Assembly (NCBI GenBank): GCA_964557375.1
Contig: CAZKZZ010000003.1
Coordinates: forward strand, 1 to 64,000
Direction of reading: 5' to 3'
From: CAZKZZ01 sp964557375
Lineage (GTDB): Bacteria > Spirochaetota > Spirochaetia > SPDA01 > CAZJBZ01
Length of the DNA: 64,000 bases
Shown: positions 17,799 through 26,273 of the stretch, piece by piece
Position numbering within the stretch: the stretch's first letter is position 1
Layout: each line of letters opens with the position of its first letter
The notes under the pieces: model-generated
The model's input: the letters and a program-made list of their open reading frames with translations, nothing else
Databases searched by the model: none
What the model was told of the DNA's origin: nothing
Position numbers and translations under genes: made by a program

Positions 17799-19313
17799 CT
17801 ACTGTGTCACCGCGATATTATATTCGTTCCCTTCACGCAGAAAATAGAAACGCAATTCATCTTCAGTATCCTCGTTAATTTTTTGGTAGAAATCATAAGC
17901 AGTCAGGATTTCAGTCTGATTGATCCGAGTTATGACATCACCGAGCTTTATTCCGGCTATCTGCAGTTTTGTTTTTGGTTCGACTTCGCGGACAAGCACC
18001 CCTTGTTGTTTCTGCGGGAGACCGAACTCTTCGCGGAGAAGGTCCGTAAGCGGGACGACACTCAGCCCGGGCCACAAATATTTGTTTTTGGACGCGATAG
18101 TCCGTGCATCGGAGCGTCTTCCGATTACAACATCTATGTCTCTGGTTTCACCAAACCGGATAACGGTGAATGTAGCAGTTTCAGAGGGCGGGAGATCTCC
18201 CACTAATCGTACAAGCATATTTGCGTCCGAGATTCCTCTGCCGTTGATGGCAGTTACGAAATCTCCCGGCTGTATTCCGGCCCGGTCCGCGGGAGATTCC
18301 TTGAAAACGTGATATATAAACGCCCCTCTTTTATCCAATAACTGCATCTGCTCGGCAATCTCCGGGAGCACGTCCGAGATGCTCACTCCCAGCCAGCCGT
18401 ATTCAATTTCGCCGAGATTGATGAAATCTTCTATTGCTTTCCGTACGTTGTTTACCGGAATTGCAAATCCGATTCCTATATTGCCGCCCGTAGGTGTGGT
18501 AATCCATGTGTTGATTCCTACCACTTCGCCCCGGATATTTACCAGCGCACCGCCCGAGTTGCCTTGATTTATAGCTGCGTCGGTTTGAATGAAGTCATTA
18601 ATGTTATCTAATGGGCCCTGCCTTCCTATTGCACTGACGATCCCCGCGGTAACGGTTGATTCGTAGCCGAAGGGATTACCGATTGCAAGCACCCAATCTC
18701 CAACCGAAACGGTGTCGGAATCTCCGAAAGGGGCCGTAGGGATGGTGCTGTCTTTCGATGTAAAAGAGATAAGTGCTAAATCTTTTCGAAGATCTTTTCC
18801 AATGATTTCGGCGGGAAACTCCCGCTGGTCGTAGAGGGTTATTTTTACCTCATCAGCATTCCCGATTACATGGTTGTTAGTAAGCACGAAGACACTGTTT
18901 CCTTTCCTTTTAACGATAACCCCCGAGCCGAGTCCCTCATTACGAAACTCGAACAGGTCTTCGTCCGGACCACCCGGCTCGGACGGCCCGAAATTCCACG
19001 GAAGGAAAGGGAACCGTTCACTTTCCGGCTCTGCCGCTGTTTCACGGAATTCAACAACATCGACCTGCACTACTGCAGGCAATACTCTTCTTGCTACCTC
19101 CCGGAATGAGTTTTGTAATGTGTCCAGGTTTTCAATCGCTGAAATGGTGCGCGATGATACGGCAGTATCAGGATTGTAGCCCCGATTGTTCAACACACTT
19201 TGATTCGAGAGTGAGAAAATGAGTGTGGTCATCGAGAAACCGATGATGATGCCCACAAGTATGAGGTTTATAAATAAAAACTTTTTTGAATAAAAAAGTT
19301 TTTTTAAAGACAT
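17799..19313 (-). CDS. HtrA/DegP-type serine protease with two PDZ domains
   Basis: An N-terminal membrane anchor (about residues 11-35) is followed by a trypsin-like domain with the complete catalytic triad: H148 in TNNHVIG, D178 in RKDLALI, S253 in GNSGGAL. Two PDZ domains follow (about 305-395 and 415-500), with SPADRAGIQPGD in the first and TKLQIAGIKLGD in the second. The family degrades or refolds damaged envelope proteins in the periplasm; 504 residues is usual. The upstream sequence carries a good -10 (TATAAT) and a ribosome site (AGAGAGG) before the ATG, but no clear -35, so it may be read from map as well as from its own promoter. Confidence 0.94.
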   Translation of the reverse strand: MSLKKLFYSKKFLFINLILVGIIIGFSMTTLIFSLSNQSVLNNRGYNPDTAVSSRTISAIENLDTLQNSFREVARRVLPAVVQVDVVEFRETAAEPESERFPFLPWNFGPSEPGGPDEDLFEFRNEGLGSGVIVKRKGNSVFVLTNNHVIGNADEVKITLYDQREFPAEIIGKDLRKDLALISFTSKDSTIPTAPFGDSDTVSVGDWVLAIGNPFGYESTVTAGIVSAIGRQGPLDNINDFIQTDAAINQGNSGGALVNIRGEVVGINTWITTPTGGNIGIGFAIPVNNVRKAIEDFINLGEIEYGWLGVSISDVLPEIAEQMQLLDKRGAFIYHVFKESPADRAGIQPGDFVTAINGRGISDANMLVRLVGDLPPSETATFTVIRFGETRDIDVVIGRRSDARTIASKNKYLWPGLSVVPLTDLLREEFGLPQKQQGVLVREVEPKTKLQIAGIKLGDVITRINQTEILTAYDFYQKINEDTEDELRFYFLREGNEYNIAVTQ

Positions 19314-19351
19314 ATCCGAATACCTCTCTCTTTATTATACAATATCATACA

Positions 19352-20101
19352 TTACTCCCATGGTGTGAGAATTTCTGTATGTGAGTCAAAAACTGCTATT
19401 GTATGTTCAAAATGGGCGGACATGCTGTGGTCCGCCGTTATAACCGTCCAGCCGTCTTCTAAGATCTCGATTTCGTGGGTCCCCGTCGTAATCATGGGCT
19501 CTATAGCGAGCACCATACCTTTTTTTATTCTCGGATTCGGCCCATTACCGACGTAATTGGGTATTTGCGGTTCTTCATGCAGTTTAATGCCGACTCCGTG
19601 TCCGCAGAAGTCCCGCACCACACCATATCCATGTTTGGTGGCGTGTTCATAAACGGCCCGGGAAATATCTTTTATTCTTTTTTTTACTTGTGCCTGTTCA
19701 ATGCCGAGATACAGGGATTCTTTTGTCACCTTGAGCAGTTTCGAAACCTCTTCAGATGTTGTCCCCACAGGGACCGTCAATGCGGCGTCACTTATGTATC
19801 CGGCCAAGGTCACTCCGAAATCGAGACTGACAATATCTCCCTGTTTAAGTCGGTATTTCCCAGGAATTCCGTGAATGACCTCCTCATTGACTGACACGCA
19901 GAGAGAGGCGGGATAGCCCATGTGGTTTAAAAAAGTCGGTTTTGCCTTGTGTTTGTTTACAAAATCACGGGCAAAAGCATCCAGCTCTCTGGTTGTAATA
20001 CCTTCTTCGATAAGATTGATTAAATTTTTATATGTTGCCGCGAGAATAAGCCCGGCATCCCGGATTTTCCCTATCTCGTCATCGTTTTTCAAGCGTATCA
20101 T
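19352..20101 (-). CDS. map: Methionine aminopeptidase, type I
   Basis: Removes the initiator methionine from nascent proteins. The pita-bread fold metal ligands are visible: SLDFGV and ISDAALTV (two aspartates), GHGVG (histidine), and the glutamates in AIEPMIT and AHFEHTIAV. About 250 residues, without the N-terminal zinc-finger extension seen in some spirochaetes and actinobacteria, so this is the short type Ia form. It starts 14 nt after the bactofilin gene and is followed by htrA after 38 nt. Confidence 0.96.
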   Translation of the reverse strand: MIRLKNDDEIGKIRDAGLILAATYKNLINLIEEGITTRELDAFARDFVNKHKAKPTFLNHMGYPASLCVSVNEEVIHGIPGKYRLKQGDIVSLDFGVTLAGYISDAALTVPVGTTSEEVSKLLKVTKESLYLGIEQAQVKKRIKDISRAVYEHATKHGYGVVRDFCGHGVGIKLHEEPQIPNYVGNGPNPRIKKGMVLAIEPMITTGTHEIEILEDGWTVITADHSMSAHFEHTIAVFDSHTEILTPWE

Positions 20102-20115
20102 GGTGGATTATTGTA

Positions 20116-20574
20116 TTATTCTTCTTCTGTTACTTCTTTTTTCTCTTTTGAGGCGGCCGGTTTCCTGTCAATAGATTGAAAAAGACTTTCGGTTTCTTCG
20201 CCAAACGAATCGTTTATAATCGAGCCGACATTCTCAGATGAATTAGAGGTAATTGTGACTTTTCCTTCGGTAATAACGCCGGCTTCAACCGTGAGTTTTG
20301 GAGTCGTAATATTTCCGAGAACCTTCCCTGTCTCAATGAGGTTGACTTCTTCTGAGGCGGTAATATTACCGATCAATGTTCCGGCAACGGTTACCCGTCT
20401 TGCCTCAATATCCGTTTTTACTTTTCCGGTTGGTGCAATTATGAGTTGATCATCGGTTTTTATATCACCTTGAAATTTTCCTTCAATTCGAATGGAGCCG
20501 TCAACATAGAACTTACCCTCAAAGATACTTCCTTCTCCAATGAGGCAGTTAGCACTTTCGGATATCTTGGCCAT
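20116..20574 (-). CDS. Bactofilin
   Basis: A 152-residue bactofilin (DUF583): a short N-terminal region, then a compact right-handed beta-helix built of repeated turns such as EGKFYVDGSIRIEGKFQGDI, KVKTDIEARRVTVAGTLIGN and KVLGNITTPKLTVEAGVITE, and a charged C-terminal tail with E/K clusters. Bactofilins form nucleotide-free filaments that localise cell-wall enzymes; in helical bacteria they often affect cell curvature, which would fit a spirochaete. The ribosome site AAAGGAG precedes the ATG. It sits between a large TPR gene and map. Confidence 0.92.
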   Translation of the reverse strand: MAKISESANCLIGEGSIFEGKFYVDGSIRIEGKFQGDIKTDDQLIIAPTGKVKTDIEARRVTVAGTLIGNITASEEVNLIETGKVLGNITTPKLTVEAGVITEGKVTITSNSSENVGSIINDSFGEETESLFQSIDRKPAASKEKKEVTEEE

Positions 20575-20615
20575 ATATGCTCCTTTTGTCCAAATAATTT
20601 AGTTTGTAAAGAGTA

Positions 20616-22286
20616 TCACCTTTTTTCAGCAGCTTCAAGCTTTTTTAAGAGAAGCCGTCCTTCGAGATTATGGGGATCAATCTCCAATCCGTAATTGAGC
20701 TGCCTTTTCGCCATACTGTAATCGCCGTTCAGATAATGAGAAAGCGCAATCTTGATATAGAGATTTGCTTCTTTTTTATCCGGCCCGAGGGGGTCTTGTT
20801 CTCTTAAAGCGCGGGTGAGGAGGTCTTCCGCTTGTTTGAACTGATTCAAAGCGTCATCAATAAACCCTTGTTTTAAATAAATCAATCCGAGATTGTACCG
20901 GGTTTCCCAACGGGGGACAAAGGTAAGAGATTCTTTAAACGATGCTTCCGCACTTTCGTAAGCACCGTTTAGAGTATGCACAGCCGCCCGAAAAAATGTG
21001 GCCCATTCCATCTCTCCCATATTCCGCTCGAACTGGTCGAGAAGTGTTGTCAATTCTTCAAAATCTTCTAGTCCGAGCAGATACCAGGACAAATACTGGG
21101 CAATGTTTATATTTTCGGGATAGCGGTTGTAAAGCTGCCAAAGAGCAGCTTTATACTTTGCAGGATTGTTCACTGTAGAGGAGAGGGTCATATAGAGCAG
21201 TTCTATATCGGGGTCCTCGGGATGATCACTTCTGTATCGGGCTATTCTCTCCAGTGCTGCTTCACTGTTTTCCTGTTCCGTGAAATACCAGGCCAAAGGA
21301 AGGATAACACTCTTTTTGTCAGGAAAGCGGTTATACGCCTCCAGAAGATAGGGCAGACTATCTCCGTTCATGCGGTTTTCAGCAATCCAGGCGAGGTTCA
21401 GATACGGTATCCATGATTCGGTAGGTGAAGATTCCGTGATTTCAGTATAGAAGTTTTTTGCTTTTGAAAACTGTTCTTTTTGCATAGCTAGATCTGCCGC
21501 AAGCATCAGCCATTCATTAGAATCGACTGTTTCATCATTGCGAATTTCGGGAAGAAGCTTTTCCGCGTATTCGAGGTCCCCCGCGTCGTAAGCGATAAAA
21601 TAATGTGCTAAAGGAGATATGCCAACAGCCGTTTCTCTTATGAGTGACAATGAGCGGTCGCGTTCACCATAGTGCATAGCAAGTACTGCCGCGAGAAGCA
21701 TAAATGTGTCATCTCCGGTCATTCTGCCGGCATCAATAAAGGTGTCCACCTTTTTTTCTGAAAAACCTGCGAGCATTCCACTGTATGTATCGGGTGCGGA
21801 GACCGGTTTTTTCCCGGTGTAGTAAAGTGATGCTTCCGTGATGAGAGAAGGATAATTTTCATTCGTCAGGTATTTGACGGCATGCGAATAAGCCTGCTCA
21901 TACTGCTTGAGCTCTAATTCCGCGACAATCCGGATATACCAGAGTACTTCACTCCCGGATATATTCTCCGTAGCAATCTGTGACAATGTGTTGAGGATAG
22001 TGTAGTCATTTGTATTTTCCGATAGTGTATACGCCCGATCTAAAATACGCAGCCACGAGTTTACGCCACCGCTGAAAGAGCGAAATTGCATGAGAAGATC
22101 TTCCGCATTGGAATAGTATCCTGTTTGTAAATAATCATCTATTTGGAGAAGGGTTTGATCCACGTTTATGGATTTTTCTGGCGCAAGCACCTCGTTGTAA
22201 AAGATATATCCGCCTACTCCTCCTCCTACAAGAATGACTGCAATAATAAGAATGAGCAAAAACCGGCGCTTAGTAAAAAGTCCCAT
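20616..22286 (-). CDS. Membrane-anchored TPR protein
   Basis: A 556-residue protein with one N-terminal membrane helix (about residues 8-29) and an otherwise helical chain of tetratricopeptide-like repeats. The clearest are near residues 455-490 (ESLTFVPRWETRYNLGLIYL) and 510-545 (NGDYSMAKRQLNYGLEIDP). It is most likely anchored in the inner membrane with the repeats outside, as a scaffold for protein partners; no enzyme motif is present. It starts 3 nt after the nusB stop, so the two are probably translated together. I do not recognise a specific orthologue. Confidence 0.75.
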   Translation of the reverse strand: MGLFTKRRFLLILIIAVILVGGGVGGYIFYNEVLAPEKSINVDQTLLQIDDYLQTGYYSNAEDLLMQFRSFSGGVNSWLRILDRAYTLSENTNDYTILNTLSQIATENISGSEVLWYIRIVAELELKQYEQAYSHAVKYLTNENYPSLITEASLYYTGKKPVSAPDTYSGMLAGFSEKKVDTFIDAGRMTGDDTFMLLAAVLAMHYGERDRSLSLIRETAVGISPLAHYFIAYDAGDLEYAEKLLPEIRNDETVDSNEWLMLAADLAMQKEQFSKAKNFYTEITESSPTESWIPYLNLAWIAENRMNGDSLPYLLEAYNRFPDKKSVILPLAWYFTEQENSEAALERIARYRSDHPEDPDIELLYMTLSSTVNNPAKYKAALWQLYNRYPENINIAQYLSWYLLGLEDFEELTTLLDQFERNMGEMEWATFFRAAVHTLNGAYESAEASFKESLTFVPRWETRYNLGLIYLKQGFIDDALNQFKQAEDLLTRALREQDPLGPDKKEANLYIKIALSHYLNGDYSMAKRQLNYGLEIDPHNLEGRLLLKKLEAAEKR

Positions 22287-22289
22287 TTC

Positions 22290-22700
22290 TTATTCCGTTT
22301 TTATTCCGTCGAGAACCCCGTTGATAAATCGATAAGAATCACTGTTTCCGTATTTTTTAGAAATGTCAACAGCTTCATCAATGGTGACGGATTTCGGAAT
22401 GTCGTTCTGATAGAGTAACGCGTAGGTGCTCATCCGTAAAATTGCCAGATCGACTTTGGAAAGTCTGGAAATATCCCAATGTTCGAGCCTTGCCTGGATA
22501 GATGAATCTATGACATCTATATTTTCAAGGGTGCCCTGGATGAGAAGACGCGCAAACGATACTGTTTCCGTGTCCAGCTTTTCTTTCCGTTCAGGGTCAA
22601 TCCAGGAAAACTGTAATAACGATTCGATCGGCTCTCCCGTCATTTCCCAGCAATAGAGCGACTGGAGAGCCAAAATTCTTCCCTGTCGACGTGAACCCAT
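22290..22700 (-). CDS. nusB: Transcription antitermination factor NusB
   Basis: A small all-helical protein of 136 residues. Family landmarks are GSRRQGRILALQSLYCWEM at the N-terminus (the SRR-x-AR-x-x-A-LQ-x-LY box) and PKSVTIDEAVDISKKYGNSD plus FINGVLDGI at the C-terminus. With NusE it binds boxA RNA and supports rRNA transcription antitermination. It lies 5 nt after the SurA-like gene and 3 nt before the TPR gene. Confidence 0.94.
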   Translation of the reverse strand: MGSRRQGRILALQSLYCWEMTGEPIESLLQFSWIDPERKEKLDTETVSFARLLIQGTLENIDVIDSSIQARLEHWDISRLSKVDLAILRMSTYALLYQNDIPKSVTIDEAVDISKKYGNSDSYRFINGVLDGIKTE

Positions 22701-22705
22701 CTCCG

Positions 22706-23797
22706 TTACTGTACGAATTCTCTAAAGTAACTTAAGTTTTCTTCGTTGATATCAATGCTGTCTTTGATAATGCGGATATCGGCTTGGTCCTTCAAGTCTT
22801 CTACGATGTCGTCGACAGCCTGTTTAAAGATCTCTTGCTGTTTTTCCATCTTCTTGAGGTTGATAATTCTCTGACGTACAGTCTCATTTGACGCTGGACT
22901 TACAGGATCGTCGAGTTCGAGAAATCGTTTGGGTAAATGATCAGTAATCTTTAAGATGTGGAAACCGATATTGGACTCGATTACCTGAGTTATCGAACCG
23001 GTTTCAGTCGAGAAAGCTATTTTGAAAAATCTGTTTCCGAGAAGCATCTGGGAGTTTACATCATTTCGGGCCAAAAACCCCACATCACCGCCCTGATGCC
23101 GTAATTCCTTGTCGTCGGAGAATTTTATAGCCATGTCTTCGAAACCGGCGGATCCGTTTCTCAAATCGCGATAAATCTCTTCCATCAGCTCCCGTTCCTT
23201 CCGCTTTTCCGAGCTGGAAAGGTTCCTAGTGTCCCGATAGATCTGGCTAAACCGTACCATTTCCGGGTTTATGAACAGGTGAGAGTTGGCCTGATAGATG
23301 TCTTCGATTTCACTTTCCGAAGGGGGTTTGATGCTGTCGAACAGCGACTGTTTTTTGTATTTTACGTATTTTTGGGCAAGAAGCTGGTTTTTGCTTTGAC
23401 TTACATACTCTTCCCATGACATGCCTGTCTGCTGGTAAATAAGGGTTTTCAGCTGCGCGTCACTTATGTTCATGCCCTGTGCCATTACCTGCTGTTTTAC
23501 TGTCGCTATCACTTCGGAGTCAGTGACCATGAGTCCTTCGTCCTGGGCAGCTTGATTGATCAGTTTCGATATCATCAACTCTTCGAGAATGTTTTCTTTT
23601 GGAGGTACCGGCTGGTTTGCTGCCGAATACTGCTGTTTTATCTTGACAATGGCATTGTTGAGCTGTTTTTCGGTGATAATCTCCGGTGTCGTATAATTTA
23701 TCGTTGCTACCGCTGTATCGAGTATTTGGCTCTGGCCGAAAATGATTGTGAATAAAAGAAATGGGATAGCAAGTGCCGTTATTTTTAGTAGTTTCAT
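22706..23797 (-). CDS. SurA-like periplasmic peptidyl-prolyl isomerase/chaperone
   Basis: A signal peptide (about residues 1-21, ending FGQSQ) is followed by a SurA N-terminal chaperone domain (about 40-165) with NILEELMISKLINQAAQDEG, and one parvulin-type PPIase domain (about 185-290) with VRFSQIY, ELRHQGGDVGFL and SNIGFHILKI. A helical end returns to the chaperone core. E. coli SurA has two parvulin domains; one is common in other phyla. It would help fold outer-membrane proteins, consistent with lptD and barrel genes nearby. The ribosome site is ACGAGGT, six bases before the ATG. Confidence 0.88.
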   Translation of the reverse strand: MKLLKITALAIPFLLFTIIFGQSQILDTAVATINYTTPEIITEKQLNNAIVKIKQQYSAANQPVPPKENILEELMISKLINQAAQDEGLMVTDSEVIATVKQQVMAQGMNISDAQLKTLIYQQTGMSWEEYVSQSKNQLLAQKYVKYKKQSLFDSIKPPSESEIEDIYQANSHLFINPEMVRFSQIYRDTRNLSSSEKRKERELMEEIYRDLRNGSAGFEDMAIKFSDDKELRHQGGDVGFLARNDVNSQMLLGNRFFKIAFSTETGSITQVIESNIGFHILKITDHLPKRFLELDDPVSPASNETVRQRIINLKKMEKQQEIFKQAVDDIVEDLKDQADIRIIKDSIDINEENLSYFREFVQ

Positions 23798-23833
23798 TTT
23801 AAAACCTCGTTGTATATAGTATTGCTACTTTAT

Positions 23834-24640
23834 TTATGAAGATGTTATAGCAGTCTTTTTTTTCAGTTTCTTGACTCCTGAAAGACCCGGTGCTAGATTC
23901 AGACTCTTTGTTAGATAATATCTCGCTTTTTCGATTTTGCCCAATTTTAAATATAATTCCGATATCTTTTTTAACAGATGTGCGGTTACCTTGGGGGAAA
24001 AATCGTATTTTACAAGGGTTGTAAGGTACTCTATCTGGGTTTCAGGATCTACTTTTTCCTGCAGCTTATTGCAGGCAATATTTTTTAACCGTTCTATTAC
24101 TTCTTCCATGAAGTGTTTGAAGTACGGCCTTTCACATTCCAATAGCACTATTTTTATGAGTAAATCGTATGCTTTTAAATATTCTCTGTTTTTTTCATAC
24201 TCTTCTGCAAGGAGAAAAGCACAATCCATAAAATCTTCCCGCCCTAAGTAATGCTCTAAGGGAATGTTGTATGTGTAGACCAGCTTTTCAAAGAGCGAAA
24301 GCGCATCGTGTTCCTTATCATGGAGCAGATCGTAGAAAACAAGATGAGATTGAGAATAAAAATCATCCTCCCGTTTTCTCAAAAAATCTCTGTAGTTGAA
24401 TTGAGATGCAACAGTGACGGTTCTCCGGAGACGATCGTATTCTTTTCGTTTTACAGGATCACTTAGAACTTGATACGCTTTTAAAAGCAGTTTCATTGCC
24501 GTATCCGATTTTTCGGATCCGGATACGATGTCAGGATGTAACCGTTTTGCCTTCTGTCGGAAGGACCTTTTTATCTCATGAATCGAAGAAGTTTGATGTA
24601 TGCCTAAGATCTTATAATAATCTATCGGTTCTTGTTTCAT
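23834..24640 (-). CDS. J-domain protein with TPR-like C-terminus
   Basis: The first 70 residues are a J domain: DYYKILGIHQTSSIHEIKRS, then the HPD tripeptide in RLHPDIV, then the helix IV region QVLSDPVKRKEYDRL. It would stimulate a DnaK-type ATPase. No Gly/Phe region, zinc-finger or DnaJ C-terminal domain is present. The remaining 200 residues are helical, ending with a TPR-like unit (LYLKLGKIEKARYYLTKSLN). It is probably a specialised co-chaperone. It overlaps the flavodoxin-like gene by 4 nt (ATGA type). Confidence 0.86.
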   Translation of the reverse strand: MKQEPIDYYKILGIHQTSSIHEIKRSFRQKAKRLHPDIVSGSEKSDTAMKLLLKAYQVLSDPVKRKEYDRLRRTVTVASQFNYRDFLRKREDDFYSQSHLVFYDLLHDKEHDALSLFEKLVYTYNIPLEHYLGREDFMDCAFLLAEEYEKNREYLKAYDLLIKIVLLECERPYFKHFMEEVIERLKNIACNKLQEKVDPETQIEYLTTLVKYDFSPKVTAHLLKKISELYLKLGKIEKARYYLTKSLNLAPGLSGVKKLKKKTAITSS

Positions 24641-25053
24641 TTGTTGATATGAAGTCTTTTTCCTATCTCTGCTGCTTCCTCTTCCGTACTAATAATATCT
24701 GAGTTTTTTAAATACATTCCTTCGTGTTCCATTGCCTTCATCAATTTTGTAAGTGTTTTGATTTTCCTCAATCCGGTATTGAGGATGAAGGCAAAACTGC
24801 GTTTTCCCGTAACAACTCCGGCGTTATCGAGAAAACTTTTAATCGTATCCGGTATATTACCCCCGAACATGGTAGTACTGGCAGTCCCTACCGCTATATA
24901 GCTGTAGATCGTCAGTTTTGTATTGACATCACGGTCTCCATCGATAATATCAACCTGATGTCCCTGACTTTCCATACCACCGGCAAGTCCTTTTGCAATT
25001 TTTAACAGCTTGTCCCGGTTGTTTTTTGAAAAGAAAATGATTCCAACGCGCAT
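24637..25053 (-). CDS. Flavodoxin-like protein
   Basis: A 138-residue alpha/beta protein with a flavodoxin-like fold: first strand VGIIFFSKN, where the family phosphate loop (T/S-x-T-G-x-T) is weakly matched by FSKNNRDK, and a middle segment YIAVGTASTTMFGGNIPDTI (about 52-71) that resembles the FMN isoalloxazine-binding G-T/S-P/A-x-x-x-G-x-x-P region. FMN binding is plausible but the loop is degenerate. It may be an electron carrier or a WrbA/FldA-like relative. It lies between secG (36 nt) and the J-domain gene (4-nt overlap). Confidence 0.6.
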   Translation of the reverse strand: MRVGIIFFSKNNRDKLLKIAKGLAGGMESQGHQVDIIDGDRDVNTKLTIYSYIAVGTASTTMFGGNIPDTIKSFLDNAGVVTGKRSFAFILNTGLRKIKTLTKLMKAMEHEGMYLKNSDIISTEEEAAEIGKRLHINK

Positions 25054-25089
25054 GCTTCCCCCAAGGTTTACGACGGAATAGAGATGGTT

Positions 25090-25473
25090 TTATTGCTCCA
25101 TTTGCTCTTCATCGGTAGGAGAAGGCGCCTCTTCTTCGGTTGTTTCAATAGGAGTTTCTTCTTCTACATCCCACCACTCTTCAACCGATGATTGTTCACT
25201 GCTTTGACGCCTTGCTGCACCGATGACATCTCCTGCTTCCGGAGTTTTATTTACCCAGGCCAACCCGAAAGAGCAAAACAGAAAGATGCCGCCGATTATA
25301 GCGGTAAATTTGGTCAGGACATTCCCGGAACGTGAGCCGAACGCGGTAGAACTGCCTCCTCCAAAAATGCCTCCTAATCCTTCTCCTTGCTCGTCCTGCA
25401 TGAGAACAAGAACGATGAGTACAATGGCACTCAGAATGAATAGGATCAGCAGGATTATTTCAATTATTCCCAT
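25090..25473 (-). CDS. secG: Preprotein translocase subunit SecG
   Basis: Two membrane segments (about residues 4-25 and 58-75) around a glycine-rich loop with QDEQGEGLGGIFGGGSST, the SecG hallmark. It is an auxiliary subunit of the SecYEG channel. The C-terminal 45 residues are an acidic Glu-rich tail. At 127 residues it is longer than the minimal family because of this tail. It is fourth in the gap-pgk-tpiA-secG run, an association seen in many bacteria. The ribosome site is GGAGA, about nine bases upstream. Confidence 0.93.
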   Translation of the reverse strand: MGIIEIILLILFILSAIVLIVLVLMQDEQGEGLGGIFGGGSSTAFGSRSGNVLTKFTAIIGGIFLFCSFGLAWVNKTPEAGDVIGAARRQSSEQSSVEEWWDVEEETPIETTEEEAPSPTDEEQMEQ

Positions 25474-25497
25474 GGTAATTGTCTCCGTATAAGATTT

Positions 25498-26250
25498 TTA
25501 TTTATCGAACTGCACAATCGGTACGAATTTCTCGGCAGAAAGTGATGCTCCGCCCACTAATGCACCGTCTATATTATCTTTAGCCATGAGGTCTTTTACG
25601 TTCGCGGGCTTAACAGAACCGCCGTACTGAATGACCATGCTGTCGGCTGCAGATTGAGAGTACAGTGCGGTCAACGTCTCACGAATTGATCTGTGCATGT
25701 CGTCTGCGTCTTCAGGTGTTGCAGTCTTTCCGGTCCCGATAGCCCAAACCGGTTCGTATGCAATCGTAACGTGACTCAAGTCGTTGTTCTTCACATCATT
25801 GAGTCCGCTTAGAAGTTGGCTTTTTACGACTTCACCCGCTTTACCCTTTTCACGCTGCTCGAGCGTTTCTCCCACACAGAGAATGAGATCCATTCCATGA
25901 GAAAGGGCGAGTTTTACTTTTTTATTGATAAGCTCATCACTTTCTTCATATACCAGTCTTCTCTCGGAATGTCCGATGATGACGACATCAACGCCGATAT
26001 CTTCCAGCATGAGAATGGAGATTTCACCGGTATGAGCGCCCTGCTCTTCGCCGGCCATGTTTTGAGCGCCCAACAGAATGTTGGAATCTTTTAAAACTTC
26101 CGCGACCGATTGTAACGCTGTAAAAGGGGGAGCAATCATAATCTTATGATTGCTCCCGTTGAGTGTATTCTTTAATTCTTCAGCCAAAGCTACAGCTTCG
26201 GGTATTGTTTTATGCATTTTCCAGTTACCGGCTAAATATGTAGCTCTCAT
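25498..26250 (-). CDS. tpiA: Triosephosphate isomerase
   Basis: Interconverts glyceraldehyde-3-phosphate and dihydroxyacetone phosphate. Catalytic residues are in place: lysine in AGNWKMHK (N-terminus), histidine in IIGHSERR (about residue 95), glutamate in AYEPVWAIGTGKTA (about 166), and the C-terminal phosphate-binding YGGSVKP and VGGASL. 250 residues, standard. It lies 23 nt after pgk and 24 nt before secG in the glycolytic operon. Confidence 0.97.
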   Translation of the reverse strand: MRATYLAGNWKMHKTIPEAVALAEELKNTLNGSNHKIMIAPPFTALQSVAEVLKDSNILLGAQNMAGEEQGAHTGEISILMLEDIGVDVVIIGHSERRLVYEESDELINKKVKLALSHGMDLILCVGETLEQREKGKAGEVVKSQLLSGLNDVKNNDLSHVTIAYEPVWAIGTGKTATPEDADDMHRSIRETLTALYSQSAADSMVIQYGGSVKPANVKDLMAKDNIDGALVGGASLSAEKFVPIVQFDK

Positions 26251-26273
26251 GTTATAATCCTTTTTTTTATCTG

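Noticed and set aside
19321..19345. TATAAT before htrA as a separate promoter
   Set aside because: The -10 is perfect but no acceptable -35 is found at 16-18 bases; mentioned only in the htrA entry.
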